Part shown: piece after piece, positions 48,952 through 58,223 of the stretch
Layout: each line of letters starts with the position of its first letter
Numbering within the stretch: position 1 is the first letter of the stretch
Assembly: GCF_049347105.1 (NCBI RefSeq)
Contig: NZ_CP186334.1
Coordinates: 2,356,001 to 2,420,000 of the forward strand
Length of the DNA stretch: 64,000 nucleotides
Source of the DNA: Gaoshiqia hydrogeniformans
GTDB taxonomy: Bacteria; Bacteroidota; Bacteroidia; Bacteroidales; Prolixibacteraceae
Direction of reading: 5' to 3'
Notes under the pieces: model-generated
Seen by the model: only the letters and a program-made list of their open reading frames with translations
Told to the model about the DNA's origin: nothing
The model's database searches: none
Position numbers and translations under genes: made by a program

Positions 48952-50439
48952 ATGAAACCGGAACAGCCAACACCCAGTCGCAGAAAGTTTATTCAAGCCA
49001 CCGCCGGTGTGGTGGCGGGAATAACCATCCTTCCCAGCCATGTAATTGCCGGATTGGGACATCGCCCGCCAAGCGACAAGCTGAACATTGCCGGTATTGG
49101 CGTTGGAGGTATGGGTTACCGTAACCTGAAAAACATGGATACCGAAAACATCGTGGCCCTGTGCGATGTCGACGAAGCCTATGCCGGACGAAACTCATTC
49201 CGGGAGTGGCCGCTGGCGGTTCAGTACAAAGACTTTCGCGAACTTTTCGATAAGCAAAAAAACATTGACGCGGTGATGATTGCCACACCCGACCATACCC
49301 ATGCGTTACCGGCTTTGATAGCGATGCGGAAAGGCATTCATGTGTACCTGCAAAAGCCGCTGACCCATACGGTTTACGAGTCGCGGGTGCTGGCCGAAAC
49401 CGCCCGGCGCTACGGTGTGGCGACCCAAATGGGCAACCAGGGCAATTCGGGCGAAGGGATCCGGCAGATTTGCGAATGGATCTGGGCCGGGAAGATTGGC
49501 GAGATTACCCGGGTTGATGCCTGGACAAACCGCCCCATTTGGCCCCAGGGGCTGGAACGTCCGAAAAGAGAGATGCGTATTCCGAGGACACTCGACTGGG
49601 ACCTGTTTATCGGGCCGGCAAAATACCGTCCGTACAACGAAATTTATACGCCCTGGAACTGGCGCGGGTGGTGGGATTTCGGCACCGGGGCTTTAGGCGA
49701 TATGGCCTGCCATATTCTCGACCCGGTTTTTAAGGCGCTGAAACTGGAACATCCCGCTTCGGTGCAGGCAAGCTCGACCCCGGTAAATACCGAATCGGCC
49801 CCCAATGCCGAAATGGTGGTGTACGAGTTTCCGGCACGCGATAACCTGCCCAAAGTGGCCATGCCGCCGGTTACGGTGAATTGGTACGACGGCGGACTGA
49901 TGCCTGTCAGGCCCGATGAGCTGCTGCCCGGCGAACAAATGGGCGATGCCGACGGGGGCTGCATTTTTTATGGTACAAAAGGAAAGATCATGTGCGGCAC
50001 CTATGCGAAAAATCCAAGCCTGCTGCCAACCAAGGAAATGGCTCATTTTGAGCAGCCTGCCAAATCCATCCGGCGTATTGCCAATGCTATGGAAGGCGGG
50101 CATGAGCAGGATTGGATCAGGGCCTGTAAAGAAACCCCGCAAAACCGGGTGGAGGCATCTTCCGGCTTTAGTTATGCCGGGCCATTAAACGAGATGGTGG
50201 TGATGGGTGTACTGGCGGTGCGCCTGCAAAGTCTGCAACGTAAATTAACCTGGGATGGTCCCAACATGCGGTTCACCAATATCAGCAGTACTGATCAGCT
50301 AAAAGTGCTGACAAAAGATGATTTTGTTGTGGTGAATGGCGATCCGCGTTTCAATAAAACCTACGCGACCTTGCCGGCCCAACAAATGGCCGAAGAATGG
50401 ATCCGCCACAACTACCGGCAGGGCTGGGAACAGATTTAG
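48952..50439 (+). CDS. Tat-exported Gfo/Idh/MocA-family oxidoreductase (second paralogue)
   Basis: 495 aa. Tat-type start SRRKFIQATAGVVAGITIL, then ILPSHVIAGLGH and SDKLNIAGIGVGGMGYRNL nearly as in the first paralogue. Same QKPL variant (HVYLQKPLTHTVYESR), TNRPIWPQGL, NWRGWWDFGTGALGDMACHI, MVVMGVLAVRLQSLQRKLTW. The pair clearly arose by duplication, with ppnP between them. Presumed periplasmic NAD(P)-dependent sugar oxidoreductase; substrate unknown. Confidence 0.92.
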   Translation: MKPEQPTPSRRKFIQATAGVVAGITILPSHVIAGLGHRPPSDKLNIAGIGVGGMGYRNLKNMDTENIVALCDVDEAYAGRNSFREWPLAVQYKDFRELFDKQKNIDAVMIATPDHTHALPALIAMRKGIHVYLQKPLTHTVYESRVLAETARRYGVATQMGNQGNSGEGIRQICEWIWAGKIGEITRVDAWTNRPIWPQGLERPKREMRIPRTLDWDLFIGPAKYRPYNEIYTPWNWRGWWDFGTGALGDMACHILDPVFKALKLEHPASVQASSTPVNTESAPNAEMVVYEFPARDNLPKVAMPPVTVNWYDGGLMPVRPDELLPGEQMGDADGGCIFYGTKGKIMCGTYAKNPSLLPTKEMAHFEQPAKSIRRIANAMEGGHEQDWIRACKETPQNRVEASSGFSYAGPLNEMVVMGVLAVRLQSLQRKLTWDGPNMRFTNISSTDQLKVLTKDDFVVVNGDPRFNKTYATLPAQQMAEEWIRHNYRQGWEQI

Positions 50440-50446
50440 CTGGAAG

Positions 50447-50478
50447 GTTAGAATATTAGAATGTTAGAATATTAGAAG
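50447..50478. repeat. Short tandem repeat, two 16-bp units
   Basis: GTTAGAATATTAGAAT (50447-50462) followed directly by GTTAGAATATTAGAAG (50463-50478), itself built of TTAGAATA-like octamers. Located between convergent genes. Confidence 0.7.
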
Positions 50479-50512
50479 GTCGGGGTTAGCATGAAATTGT
50501 TGAAAAAGGAGG

Positions 50513-51250
50513 CTATTTCTGACCGAGATGCTGTTTGATTTTTTCTTCGATTTCTTCGGTTAACTCTTTGACATCGCGCCCCGCGGGATCAATAGCCGGC
50601 AAAACGGTATAGGTTAACCGGGCGCCGAAACGGAGCGGGTAGTATCCTTTTTCCATCAGTTGGCTGTTGCCGTCAATCACAAATGGAACGATTAAAGCCG
50701 ATGGGGCCGAGCGCAAAAGCGAAGCAATTCCGGCATGTTGAAAACTTTTCACTTTTCCGGTTTTACTGCGCGTTCCTTCCGGGAAAATGCTGGCCGAATA
50801 AGCTTCCTGCTCGATATGTTTCCCTAACCGGGATATTTCAACAATCGATTGTCGCCCGTTTTTCCGGTCGATCAGGGCAGAACCGCCGTGCCGTAAATTA
50901 TACGAGATACTCGGAATCCCTTTCCCCAGTTCCTTTTTTGAAACAAATTTGGGATGATGTTTCCGAAACCCCCACACAATGGGCGGAATATCGAAGGTGC
51001 TTTGGTGATTGGAAACAATCAGGAGGGGGAGGCCTTGCGGGAGTTGGTCAAATCCGCGAAAACGGATGCGCGCCCCGATGACCACCAGGCTGTAAAGCAA
51101 AAGAAAATTTAAGATGTCAACCGATTTTTTCCGGAGTTGGTACCCGCCCACCAAACGGCAAACCACCTGGACGGGATGAAACACCAACAGGAACAAACCG
51201 AACAAAAACAAATAAACCGGGGTCAACAGGTAAGCCAATATGCTCTTCAT
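50513..51250 (-). CDS. plsC: 1-acyl-sn-glycerol-3-phosphate acyltransferase (PlsC family)
   Basis: 245 aa. Transfers an acyl chain to lysophosphatidic acid at the inner membrane. Motif I NHQSTFD (His82-Asp87), motif II-like SALIDRKN, motif III FPEGTRSKTG, motif IV LIVPFVIDG. N-terminal hydrophobic segments (ILAYLLTPVYLFLFGLFLLVF, then FLLLYSLVVIGA) anchor it. Length is standard. Confidence 0.92.
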   Translation of the reverse strand: MKSILAYLLTPVYLFLFGLFLLVFHPVQVVCRLVGGYQLRKKSVDILNFLLLYSLVVIGARIRFRGFDQLPQGLPLLIVSNHQSTFDIPPIVWGFRKHHPKFVSKKELGKGIPSISYNLRHGGSALIDRKNGRQSIVEISRLGKHIEQEAYSASIFPEGTRSKTGKVKSFQHAGIASLLRSAPSALIVPFVIDGNSQLMEKGYYPLRFGARLTYTVLPAIDPAGRDVKELTEEIEEKIKQHLGQK

Positions 51251-51399
51251 GCCTTTCGTATTAAAATTAAACGCAAAAGAACAAAAAAATAAGGGAAACG
51301 CAGGCTTTGGGGTATGGATGAATATGAATCTGCAGAACTTTTATTTTTCAAATTTAAGCGGGATTTACATAGAACAAAACTTTATTTGTGTTTCTGTCT

Positions 51400-54393
51400 T
51401 TATTTCTTTACGATGAGCTTCCCGGTCAATGTTTCGCTGTTGTAGCTGACGCAGACAATATAAACGCCTTCTTTCCAGCCCGAAGTGTTTAAGTTGTATG
51501 CATGGTTTTTCAGTTTCGTTTTTTTCAGTTTCAGCATTTGGCTTTGGTCGTAAACTTCCAGATCCCATTCGGTATTCATGTCGGGGCTTTCTGCTGATGC
51601 GGTTTCAATGGATACGGTGGTTTCGCCGGTGGAGGGGTTGGGTGATAAAAGCAAGAAAGGACATCCAATTACACGTACCACATTTGAACTTGTTTTAGGT
51701 ACACCGCAGGCTGTTACGGTACATGAAATATACCCGATAGCGGGATCAGTCCCTGAAACTGTACATTCTGGGCGATCACTGTTACTGATAGAAAGTACAT
51801 CAGAATCCCAACAAAAAGATTCACCACTTTCCGCACTGAGTTGATCCACATGAAAGTTTAAACTATACCCGCATTTAACCGTTGAATTTCCATAGATAGT
51901 TGGGGATGGGAGTTCGCTTGCATAAACAGTTTTTAACTCAGAAAATACATTGGTGCCACCACCACTTAACTCTGCCTGTACCCATCCATTACCAGAACCT
52001 GTAGCTATTAAAACGACATAATCTTCGCCACTGGAAGTCTTGGTCATATTGCTACTTGTGTTCCACGACAAATCAACCCCGGATGGAAAATTGGTTATTG
52101 AGAATGTTGTTCCACTATTACATACAACATTGGGCCCATTAATAGCACATTCATTGAATTTGTATACATTGCTTTGGGTTATTGTTGTCTGATCTTGCCC
52201 TAATTCCAGTTGTAGCCATTGGGTGCTATAAGAGTTAAAATTCGTATGTGGTGTATTTACTGATGGCTCTGTGTAAAAGTTGTCAAACATAGAATTTTTC
52301 AAGTCGGTTACAGGCGTGTATCCTTTCAGTAGGTTTTGAGTTCCTTGAATGTCTAATGAGCTTACTTCGGGAACAAAGCAGAAATTTCCTGACGGTAGAG
52401 TCAATGACATACAAGAAGGGAGCTCATTCGGATTAAAAGTTTCTGTAAAATCTCCTGCGAAATCATCAAAAGACATATATCCTCCCATTCCGCTATCCCA
52501 CGGGAACCCATTTCCAGCGTAATTAACTTCGGTGCTGGTTAAGGTGCTGTAGACATTGATTAGCCACAGAATTTTCTTCTTTATTTTTATTTCACCATCG
52601 TAAACTTTTAGAGAACCGATGTTGGGTAGTGCTTTGATATTGCAATTAGCTTTTAGTCCATAATTTCCTGGAATAAAAGATGTCAGGGCAAGGAGAGGCA
52701 TGTCCCAAAGTTGCTTTACATAGGGTGTAAGAACAAGTAGTACTGGCCCCAATAAGGTGCTCCATCCACCTAGATTACAATTGACTTGCAAATCGAAGAT
52801 TGCTCCTCCTGGTGCAAATTGCCATGAATTTGAAGCTGCACCGGATCCGTTGCTTAACGCAATATTTCGACAGAGTTTGGGCATACCAAGTTGATTGTAC
52901 TCTGTCATAAACGAATCGTGAATGGAGTTATCAATGTATATATTTTCGCCAAAACCACTCAATTGCTGTTTTAGCATCTGTCGACTGGCAGGCTGCTGTA
53001 AAAGAGCAAGTAGTCTGGCATATTCAGGAAAAGAAGTTCCAATATCCCATATTTTATTAAAATTTCCGGCAAACCCGATTTCTAGTTTCAGGTCGGTCAT
53101 GTGCCTAACCATTGCCTGTAACCCAAGGGGGACGTTGGCGCCCTGATGAGGAGAGTCAGCAGATATAAAGAGACGCGTGTTGTGAGACTCTGATCTGTTT
53201 TCCATATCAGCCAAAGCATATCTTCCAACTAAGCCGCCCATACTAATGCCCATCACCACATTGGGTTCTGAGCCTGTTTTCAACTGATTAACTGTTTTGA
53301 TTACCGCTTCAGCAAAATAGGCATTTCGTTGGATATAGTCAGTGCCGTTGTCATAGTCCACATAGACAATATCATAACCATTCGAAGTCAGATATGCTTG
53401 GAAGTTTTCAGGGAGGTACCCCATTTCTGAAAAGTTTACCAAAAGGTGTTCCCATGTAACATTCTTTTTAGGGTTATCAGGTTCAATAATCTTCCAGGTG
53501 TCATATCCTTCAAAAACGATTAATGGCTTATCCAGGATCGTAGCGGTCCCGCTATAAATAATGGTTACTGTTCCCGTAGCTTTTTGCCCGTTATACGAGC
53601 GGACCAACGATGGGTCAATCGGGATAACCTGAGTTGTTGATGACTTTGACGTAGCAGTAGTTATTGTAACATTTATCGTAAAATGGCTGTACAAAATTGT
53701 CCCGTCAGAAAAAGAGAATTTTACTTTCACTTCTTTATATCCATCCGTTCCGTAACTGAACGAGAACTCGTTTCCCCAGTTGACCTGTTTATATCCTGAA
53801 CCATCACCTCCGTCAACATAAATGCTGGTTACATTGCTCGTTGAATTGGTAAAAAAGGTAGCTTGCTGTAATTTCATTTTTACCTGACCGCTCATCGCAT
53901 CTATTTCAGATTCAACAGGTGCAGCAGCAAAGGCGATCTGGTTGATATACGGCGATTGTACTCTACCCGGGGTATCGAAGATTTGGTCGTTATTAATATA
54001 CATCAAATTATTTGTAATCGCATCCGGCGAAATTCTGTGATACTTATAAAACAGAACCGGTATTAGCACAGCACTACTTGATGAGTTTGATTCTATCAGT
54101 TGATTGACTGATTCTAAGGAAGTAAGATTCCCTGATGAATTCACCTGCGATGACCAAATATCCGTATAGAGTGATTTCCAGAGGTGTAGCGCCTGCATAT
54201 TGTCATCAACCAATGTTCCGTCAAATAAGGTGTCAGCAACGAGTCCCAGCCCATAGTCATAAAGCAGACCTGAAGGAACCTGGGAAAGGTCAACATTTGC
54301 AAAAATCTGGCTCATTTGGTCTTTAAAGTCCGTATTTTGGCCATTTACATTAAGATAGATTAATGCAATAAGTGTTAAAATAATTTTTTTCAT
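51400..54393 (-). CDS. T9SS-secreted lipase/esterase-like alpha/beta hydrolase with Ig-like region
   Basis: 997 aa with Sec signal (LIYLNVNGQ). Residues about 288-520 look like an alpha/beta hydrolase: KPLIVFEGYDTWKI, YDIVYVDYDNGTDYIQRNAY, nucleophile elbow GISMGGLVGRYALAD (Ser384), then FISADSPHQGANVP. A middle region rich in Ser/Thr/Asn with Ig/PKD-like strands follows (about 760-910), then the C-terminal sorting domain (LSPNPSTGETTVSIE, WDLEVYDQSQ, GWKEGVYIVCVSYN, LTGKLIVKK) that directs type IX export. Substrate unknown: lipid or ester. No enzyme neighbour. The catalytic Asp/His after the Ser was not fixed by eye. Confidence 0.82.
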   Translation of the reverse strand: MKKIILTLIALIYLNVNGQNTDFKDQMSQIFANVDLSQVPSGLLYDYGLGLVADTLFDGTLVDDNMQALHLWKSLYTDIWSSQVNSSGNLTSLESVNQLIESNSSSSAVLIPVLFYKYHRISPDAITNNLMYINNDQIFDTPGRVQSPYINQIAFAAAPVESEIDAMSGQVKMKLQQATFFTNSTSNVTSIYVDGGDGSGYKQVNWGNEFSFSYGTDGYKEVKVKFSFSDGTILYSHFTINVTITTATSKSSTTQVIPIDPSLVRSYNGQKATGTVTIIYSGTATILDKPLIVFEGYDTWKIIEPDNPKKNVTWEHLLVNFSEMGYLPENFQAYLTSNGYDIVYVDYDNGTDYIQRNAYFAEAVIKTVNQLKTGSEPNVVMGISMGGLVGRYALADMENRSESHNTRLFISADSPHQGANVPLGLQAMVRHMTDLKLEIGFAGNFNKIWDIGTSFPEYARLLALLQQPASRQMLKQQLSGFGENIYIDNSIHDSFMTEYNQLGMPKLCRNIALSNGSGAASNSWQFAPGGAIFDLQVNCNLGGWSTLLGPVLLVLTPYVKQLWDMPLLALTSFIPGNYGLKANCNIKALPNIGSLKVYDGEIKIKKKILWLINVYSTLTSTEVNYAGNGFPWDSGMGGYMSFDDFAGDFTETFNPNELPSCMSLTLPSGNFCFVPEVSSLDIQGTQNLLKGYTPVTDLKNSMFDNFYTEPSVNTPHTNFNSYSTQWLQLELGQDQTTITQSNVYKFNECAINGPNVVCNSGTTFSITNFPSGVDLSWNTSSNMTKTSSGEDYVVLIATGSGNGWVQAELSGGGTNVFSELKTVYASELPSPTIYGNSTVKCGYSLNFHVDQLSAESGESFCWDSDVLSISNSDRPECTVSGTDPAIGYISCTVTACGVPKTSSNVVRVIGCPFLLLSPNPSTGETTVSIETASAESPDMNTEWDLEVYDQSQMLKLKKTKLKNHAYNLNTSGWKEGVYIVCVSYNSETLTGKLIVKK

Positions 54394-54479
54394 TGGGTTA
54401 TTTTTAGGTTAGTATTTTGGGCGTCAACAATATTTAACTATAAGTTAAACGTTAATGATTTGTGTTTTTCCTGTAATTG

Positions 54480-55004
54480 CTAATTTCTGATTTTGATATC
54501 AAACCGTCCATCCCTGATTTCCTTTTTTACCCCTTCGGAGTTTACCGCATCAAATGCAAAGGTGCCGGAAATAATTTTGGCGTCAGGATCAAACTTAGTG
54601 ATATTTATGGTGCCGGTATTCCCATCTACTGTCCAAAATTGCTCATAATCTAGCCCTTGAAACAATACCCCATTTGAACAACTTGTTTCCCTGGTACCGT
54701 CCAAAACGGCAAAACCATCAATCATCGATTCTTTGCAAATCTCTATATTCATATCATATAAACTGCCAGGGGCAAATATTACCCATCTCTCATCCTCATA
54801 GGAAGTATTGTTCGCTCCGGTATGTTTACCAAAGAAATCAGATCCTGCAACCCAAATTTGACCATCAATTAAGCAACCGAATGTTCCGGCCCCGGTTTGG
54901 GTAATTGGAGGGAGTTGGGGTTCTTTATCTTTTTCGCAACTGCCTGCTGCAAACAAAAAAGAGCAGAGCAATAAAATCATGTAATTAATTCTTTCTGTTT
55001 TCAT
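54480..55004 (-). CDS. DUF6252-like lipoprotein
   Basis: 174 aa from ATG at 55004; the frame is open to 55049 but the start MKTERINYMILLLCSFLFAA with lipobox AAGSC fits better. Mature part begins with a Lys/Glu linker, then TGAGTFGCLIDGQIWVAGSD, characteristic of small Bacteroidota lipoproteins of this group, and beta-rich NGVLFQGLDYEQFW, GTINITKFD, IISGTFAFDAVNSEG. Function unknown. It lies 86 bp upstream of the T9SS lipase gene on the same strand and may be co-transcribed. Confidence 0.72.
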   Translation of the reverse strand: MKTERINYMILLLCSFLFAAGSCEKDKEPQLPPITQTGAGTFGCLIDGQIWVAGSDFFGKHTGANNTSYEDERWVIFAPGSLYDMNIEICKESMIDGFAVLDGTRETSCSNGVLFQGLDYEQFWTVDGNTGTINITKFDPDAKIISGTFAFDAVNSEGVKKEIRDGRFDIKIRN

Positions 55005-55055
55005 TTTTTTGATTTTTTGTATTGACATTACTACTATTATGGAATTCAATTATGT

Positions 55056-55070
55056 ATTAGATGATCTAAT
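55056..55070. promoter_or_regulatory. 15-bp palindrome upstream of the DUF6252-like gene
   Basis: ATTAGAT-G-ATCTAAT, perfect 7-bp arms with a single central base, in the 226-bp divergent gap between the lipoprotein and the DNA glycosylase gene. Operator candidate. Confidence 0.35.
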
Positions 55071-55218
55071 TTACAAAATAGTTGCGCAGAAATTTATGTT
55101 GATGAACATATTTTCAAATAAGAACCCTTTGGAAGCGTTGAGGCGCAAACCTGGCGCATCCGAAGGTACTGTTGCAATATGTCAAAAAGTCAAGTTAACC
55201 GCTCATTCTTAAAATCGG

Positions 55219-55226
55219 TATCTTCG
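55219..55226 (+). promoter_or_regulatory. -7-like element giving a near-leaderless glycosylase mRNA
   Basis: TATCTTCG, one base off TAnnTTTG, only 4 nt before ATG 55231, so the transcript would have almost no leader. Confidence 0.4.
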
Positions 55227-55230
55227 TGGC

Positions 55231-55749
55231 ATGATAACACCAAACACACGCCTTAAGGCCGAATTTTTTCAGCGCGACACCGTGCAGGTTGCACACGAGC
55301 TGGTGGGTAAGATACTGGTCCGCAAGTTTACCGGCGGAGAGATCAGGCGGTACCGGATTAGCGAAACCGAAGCCTATTGCGGCCACGACGACCTGGCTTG
55401 CCATTCCAGCAAAGGACGGACCCGGCGTACCGAGGTGATGTTTCAGCCTGGCGGACTGGTCTATGTTTACCTGATTTACGGCATGTACTGGATGCTGAAT
55501 TTCGTCACCGAAAAGGAGAATAACCCGTCGGCAGTACTGATCCGCGGTCTGGAAGGCTTTGACGGTCCCGGGAAGCTGGGACGTGAATTGCAGTTAGACC
55601 GCTCGTTTTACGGCGAAAACACCGAAACCTCCGACCGGCTTTGGCTGGAAGATGCCGGACCGATCCCGAATGTTCGCGTATCGCCGCGAATCGGCATCCA
55701 CTATGCCGGTGAACCCTGGACCAGCAAAGAATGGCGCTTTTTTTTATAA
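55231..55749 (+). CDS. DNA-3-methyladenine glycosylase (AAG/MPG family)
   Basis: 172 aa, slightly short of the usual 190-200. Removes alkylated purines in base-excision repair. Motifs: FFQRDTVQVAHELVGKILVR, RYRISETEAYCGHDDLACHS (catalytic Glu in ETEAY), GRTRRTEVMFQPGGLVYVYL, YGMYWMLNFVTE, AVLIRGLEG, GPGKLGRELQLD, and the end RVSPRIGIHYAGEPWTSKEW. All family blocks are present, so it is complete. The following 150 bp to the protease gene contains no obvious terminator. Confidence 0.93.
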   Translation: MITPNTRLKAEFFQRDTVQVAHELVGKILVRKFTGGEIRRYRISETEAYCGHDDLACHSSKGRTRRTEVMFQPGGLVYVYLIYGMYWMLNFVTEKENNPSAVLIRGLEGFDGPGKLGRELQLDRSFYGENTETSDRLWLEDAGPIPNVRVSPRIGIHYAGEPWTSKEWRFFL

Positions 55750-55870
55750 CGGCGCCAGGGGCATTTACTTGTTGCCCGAAAAAGGAGACATCCGGTTTCT
55801 TTGAAGCTGATTATTAAGATTAATTAACCAATTACTTCAAAACAGGGACTACTTTTAATCAAAGCTTTAT

Positions 55871-55878
55871 TATTTTTG
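55871..55878 (+). promoter_or_regulatory. -7 element for the processing protease gene
   Basis: TATTTTTG, TAnnTTTG match, about 22 nt before ATG 55900. Confidence 0.5.
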
Positions 55879-55899
55879 TTGATTGTCTAAAAAGAGCAA

Positions 55900-57648
55900 A
55901 TGATGAAATTAAACAGAAAAAAGAAAATTGGGATCGTGGGGATCGTGTTATTGGCAGCCGTGCTGGTATTTACCGGGTTTAACCGCGATGAGAAACTTTT
56001 TCAGATTGATAAAAACCTCGATATTTACTATACGCTTTTCAGGGAGCTGAATCTTTTTTATGTCGATGAAATTAATCCGACAGATCTGGTAAAAACCAGT
56101 ATTGACAAAATGCTGGAATCGATGGATCCTTATACCAACTACATTCCTGAGTCTGACATGGAAGATTTTCGTTTTATGACAACCGGCGAATATGCAGGTA
56201 TTGGCGCCCTGATCAGTAAACACGGGAATCATGTGATTATTGCCGAACCTTACGAGGGCTTTCCGGCCCAAAAATCCGGCTTGCGGGCCGGTGATATCCT
56301 ATTGGAAGTGGCGGGAAAATCAACTGAACAGATGTCGACCGAAGATGTAAGCAATTTACTGAAAGGACCGGCCAATCAGGTTGTTAAAGTGAAAGTTCAG
56401 CGTCCGGGAGAGAAAAAGACCTTTGAGGTGAATATCGTGCGCGAAAAAATACAGATTGATGCGGTACCCTATTATGGCATGCTCGACGAAAAAACCGGTT
56501 ATATCCGTCTTTCCAATTTTACAGTGAATTGCGGCGACGAGGTCAAAAAGATTTTTAAAGAACTCAAACAACAACACGGAGCTCAATCCCTGGTTTTGGA
56601 TTTACGTTCAAACCCGGGAGGATTGCTGATGGAAGCCGTAAAAATTGTCAATATTTTTGTTCCCAAAGGCGAAGAAGTAGTCAGCACAAAGGGTAAAGTA
56701 AAGCAGTGGGACAAAGTATACAAGGCCACCGAAAACCCGGTCGATACGCTTATGCCCATTGCGGTACTGGTTAACCGGGGATCGGCATCGGCCTCGGAGA
56801 TTGTGGCCGGCGCCTTGCAGGACCTCGATCGCGCTGTCATTATCGGGACGCGGACCTTTGGTAAAGGACTGGTGCAAACCACCCGCGAGTTGAGTTACAA
56901 TGCCAAGCTGAAAGTAACAACGGCCAAATACTACATTCCCAGCGGGCGGTGCATCCAGGCGCTGGATTATTCGAACCGGAACGAAGACGGCAGCGTTGGT
57001 GTAGTTCCCGATTCGCTGATCTCGGAATTCTCGACTAAAAAAGGCCGGAAGGTATACGACGGAGGAGGTATTGTGCCCGACCTGCCAATTGACCTGGACC
57101 GCATGAGCGCCCTGAGCGCCTATTTGATCCGCGATTTTATGTATTTCGATTTTGCCACACGCTATGCCAATACCCACGAGTCTATCCCAAGCCCGGAGGA
57201 TTTTGAAATTACAGATGAGATTTTCAATGAATTTAAAACCTTCGTGAAAGAAAAGAATTTTACCTATGAGTCCGAAACCGAGCGTAAGCTGAAGGAACTG
57301 CTCGAAACAGCCAAAGAGGAACGATACTACGAGGTGGCCGAAACGCAGTTCGAAGAGCTGAGAACCCGGATTGGACACGAGTTGGATAAAGATATGGACC
57401 AGTTTAAGGAAGAACTGAAAGAAATGCTGACAGACGAAATTGTGTCACGCTATTACTATCAGAAAGGTGCCATCCGTTCATCGATTAAAACCGACCGGGG
57501 AATTGAAAAAGCCCGGGAAATTTTAGCTAAGCCGTCCTCGTTTTCATCCGTTTTTACACCCGGAAAAATTATCTCGATGAATCAGGATACAAAGAAACCC
57601 GACCTGGAAGGCCGGGTTTCTGATTCTATTATGATATTTCAAAATTAA
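55900..57648 (+). CDS. S41 C-terminal processing peptidase (CtpA/Prc type)
   Basis: 582 aa (ATG 55900 or 55903). N-terminal signal anchor (IGIVGIVLLAAVLVFTGF), S41 N-terminal region, PDZ domain (about 95-180: YAGIGALISKHGNHVIIAEP, GFPAQKSGLRAGDILLEVAG), protease core with LVLDLRSNPGGLLMEAV, NRGSASASEIVAGALQDLD (serine segment) and TRTFGKGLVQ (catalytic Lys). The C-terminal helical part (about 440-560) is charged and coiled-coil-like. Periplasmic quality control or protein maturation. It overlaps the convergent receiver gene by 4 nt, and a GAAACCCG/CGGGTTTC hairpin (57594-57620) inside the 3' end may act as a shared terminator. Confidence 0.93.
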   Translation: MMKLNRKKKIGIVGIVLLAAVLVFTGFNRDEKLFQIDKNLDIYYTLFRELNLFYVDEINPTDLVKTSIDKMLESMDPYTNYIPESDMEDFRFMTTGEYAGIGALISKHGNHVIIAEPYEGFPAQKSGLRAGDILLEVAGKSTEQMSTEDVSNLLKGPANQVVKVKVQRPGEKKTFEVNIVREKIQIDAVPYYGMLDEKTGYIRLSNFTVNCGDEVKKIFKELKQQHGAQSLVLDLRSNPGGLLMEAVKIVNIFVPKGEEVVSTKGKVKQWDKVYKATENPVDTLMPIAVLVNRGSASASEIVAGALQDLDRAVIIGTRTFGKGLVQTTRELSYNAKLKVTTAKYYIPSGRCIQALDYSNRNEDGSVGVVPDSLISEFSTKKGRKVYDGGGIVPDLPIDLDRMSALSAYLIRDFMYFDFATRYANTHESIPSPEDFEITDEIFNEFKTFVKEKNFTYESETERKLKELLETAKEERYYEVAETQFEELRTRIGHELDKDMDQFKEELKEMLTDEIVSRYYYQKGAIRSSIKTDRGIEKAREILAKPSSFSSVFTPGKIISMNQDTKKPDLEGRVSDSIMIFQN

Positions 57649-58157
57649 CCTCTGATTGACAGGCCAAAATATTGCGGATATAAGATGGCCATCGTCGCCA
57701 GCGCAATAATAAATAAAATCAGAACAATGAAAAACAGGATCACGCCTGTTTTAAACCGTTTTTGTGATACTTCCATGTTATGGAAGGTTTGGATCTTGTT
57801 GATTTTGGTCACCAGCTTTTTTAAGGCCATCTGGTCTTTCACAATGTAGTCGAATGCGCCGTACTTGATTGTATTAATGGCAACATCAATGTTATCCTGG
57901 CCCGATAAAAAAATAAATTCTGCCTTTGGGGCAACTGTTTTTGATTTCTTCAACACCTCAATCCCATTCATTCCCTCCAGCAAATAATCCTGAATAACGA
58001 CCATCGGCTGACGGGGCATCGCTTTAACAGCTTCTTCACCTGTCGAGAATACTTCAACATTTGTATATTTGTTTGTCTTTAAAAAACTGACAATCAGTCT
58101 GCTGTAGACATGATTGTCCTCGACAACAAATATTAAGGGATTCTTATTATTGTTCAT
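57645..58157 (-). CDS. Receiver domain with a C-terminal membrane anchor
   Basis: 170 aa. CheY-like receiver, residues about 7-125: acidic pocket Glu13/Asp14 (FVVEDN), phosphoacceptor Asp57 (VVIQDYLLEGMNG), Ser85 (FIFLSGQDN) and Lys107 (DYIVKDQ). Then a short linker and a strongly hydrophobic helix (about 138-160: VILFFIVLILFIIALATMAI), with a short tail. No DNA-binding or enzymatic output domain. This places the receiver at the membrane, unlike ordinary response regulators. No histidine kinase is adjacent. Complete and in a clean context. Confidence 0.85.
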   Translation of the reverse strand: MNNNKNPLIFVVEDNHVYSRLIVSFLKTNKYTNVEVFSTGEEAVKAMPRQPMVVIQDYLLEGMNGIEVLKKSKTVAPKAEFIFLSGQDNIDVAINTIKYGAFDYIVKDQMALKKLVTKINKIQTFHNMEVSQKRFKTGVILFFIVLILFIIALATMAILYPQYFGLSIRG

Positions 58158-58223
58158 ACGTGTGAAAATATGGGTTTTAACTATTCTAATTCGTCAGCAA
58201 AAATTCAGTAATGATTGTTAAAA

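Noticed and set aside
50447..50478. Tandem repeat considered as CRISPR or an attachment site
   Set aside because: Only two contiguous units without spacers, no cas or integrase genes.
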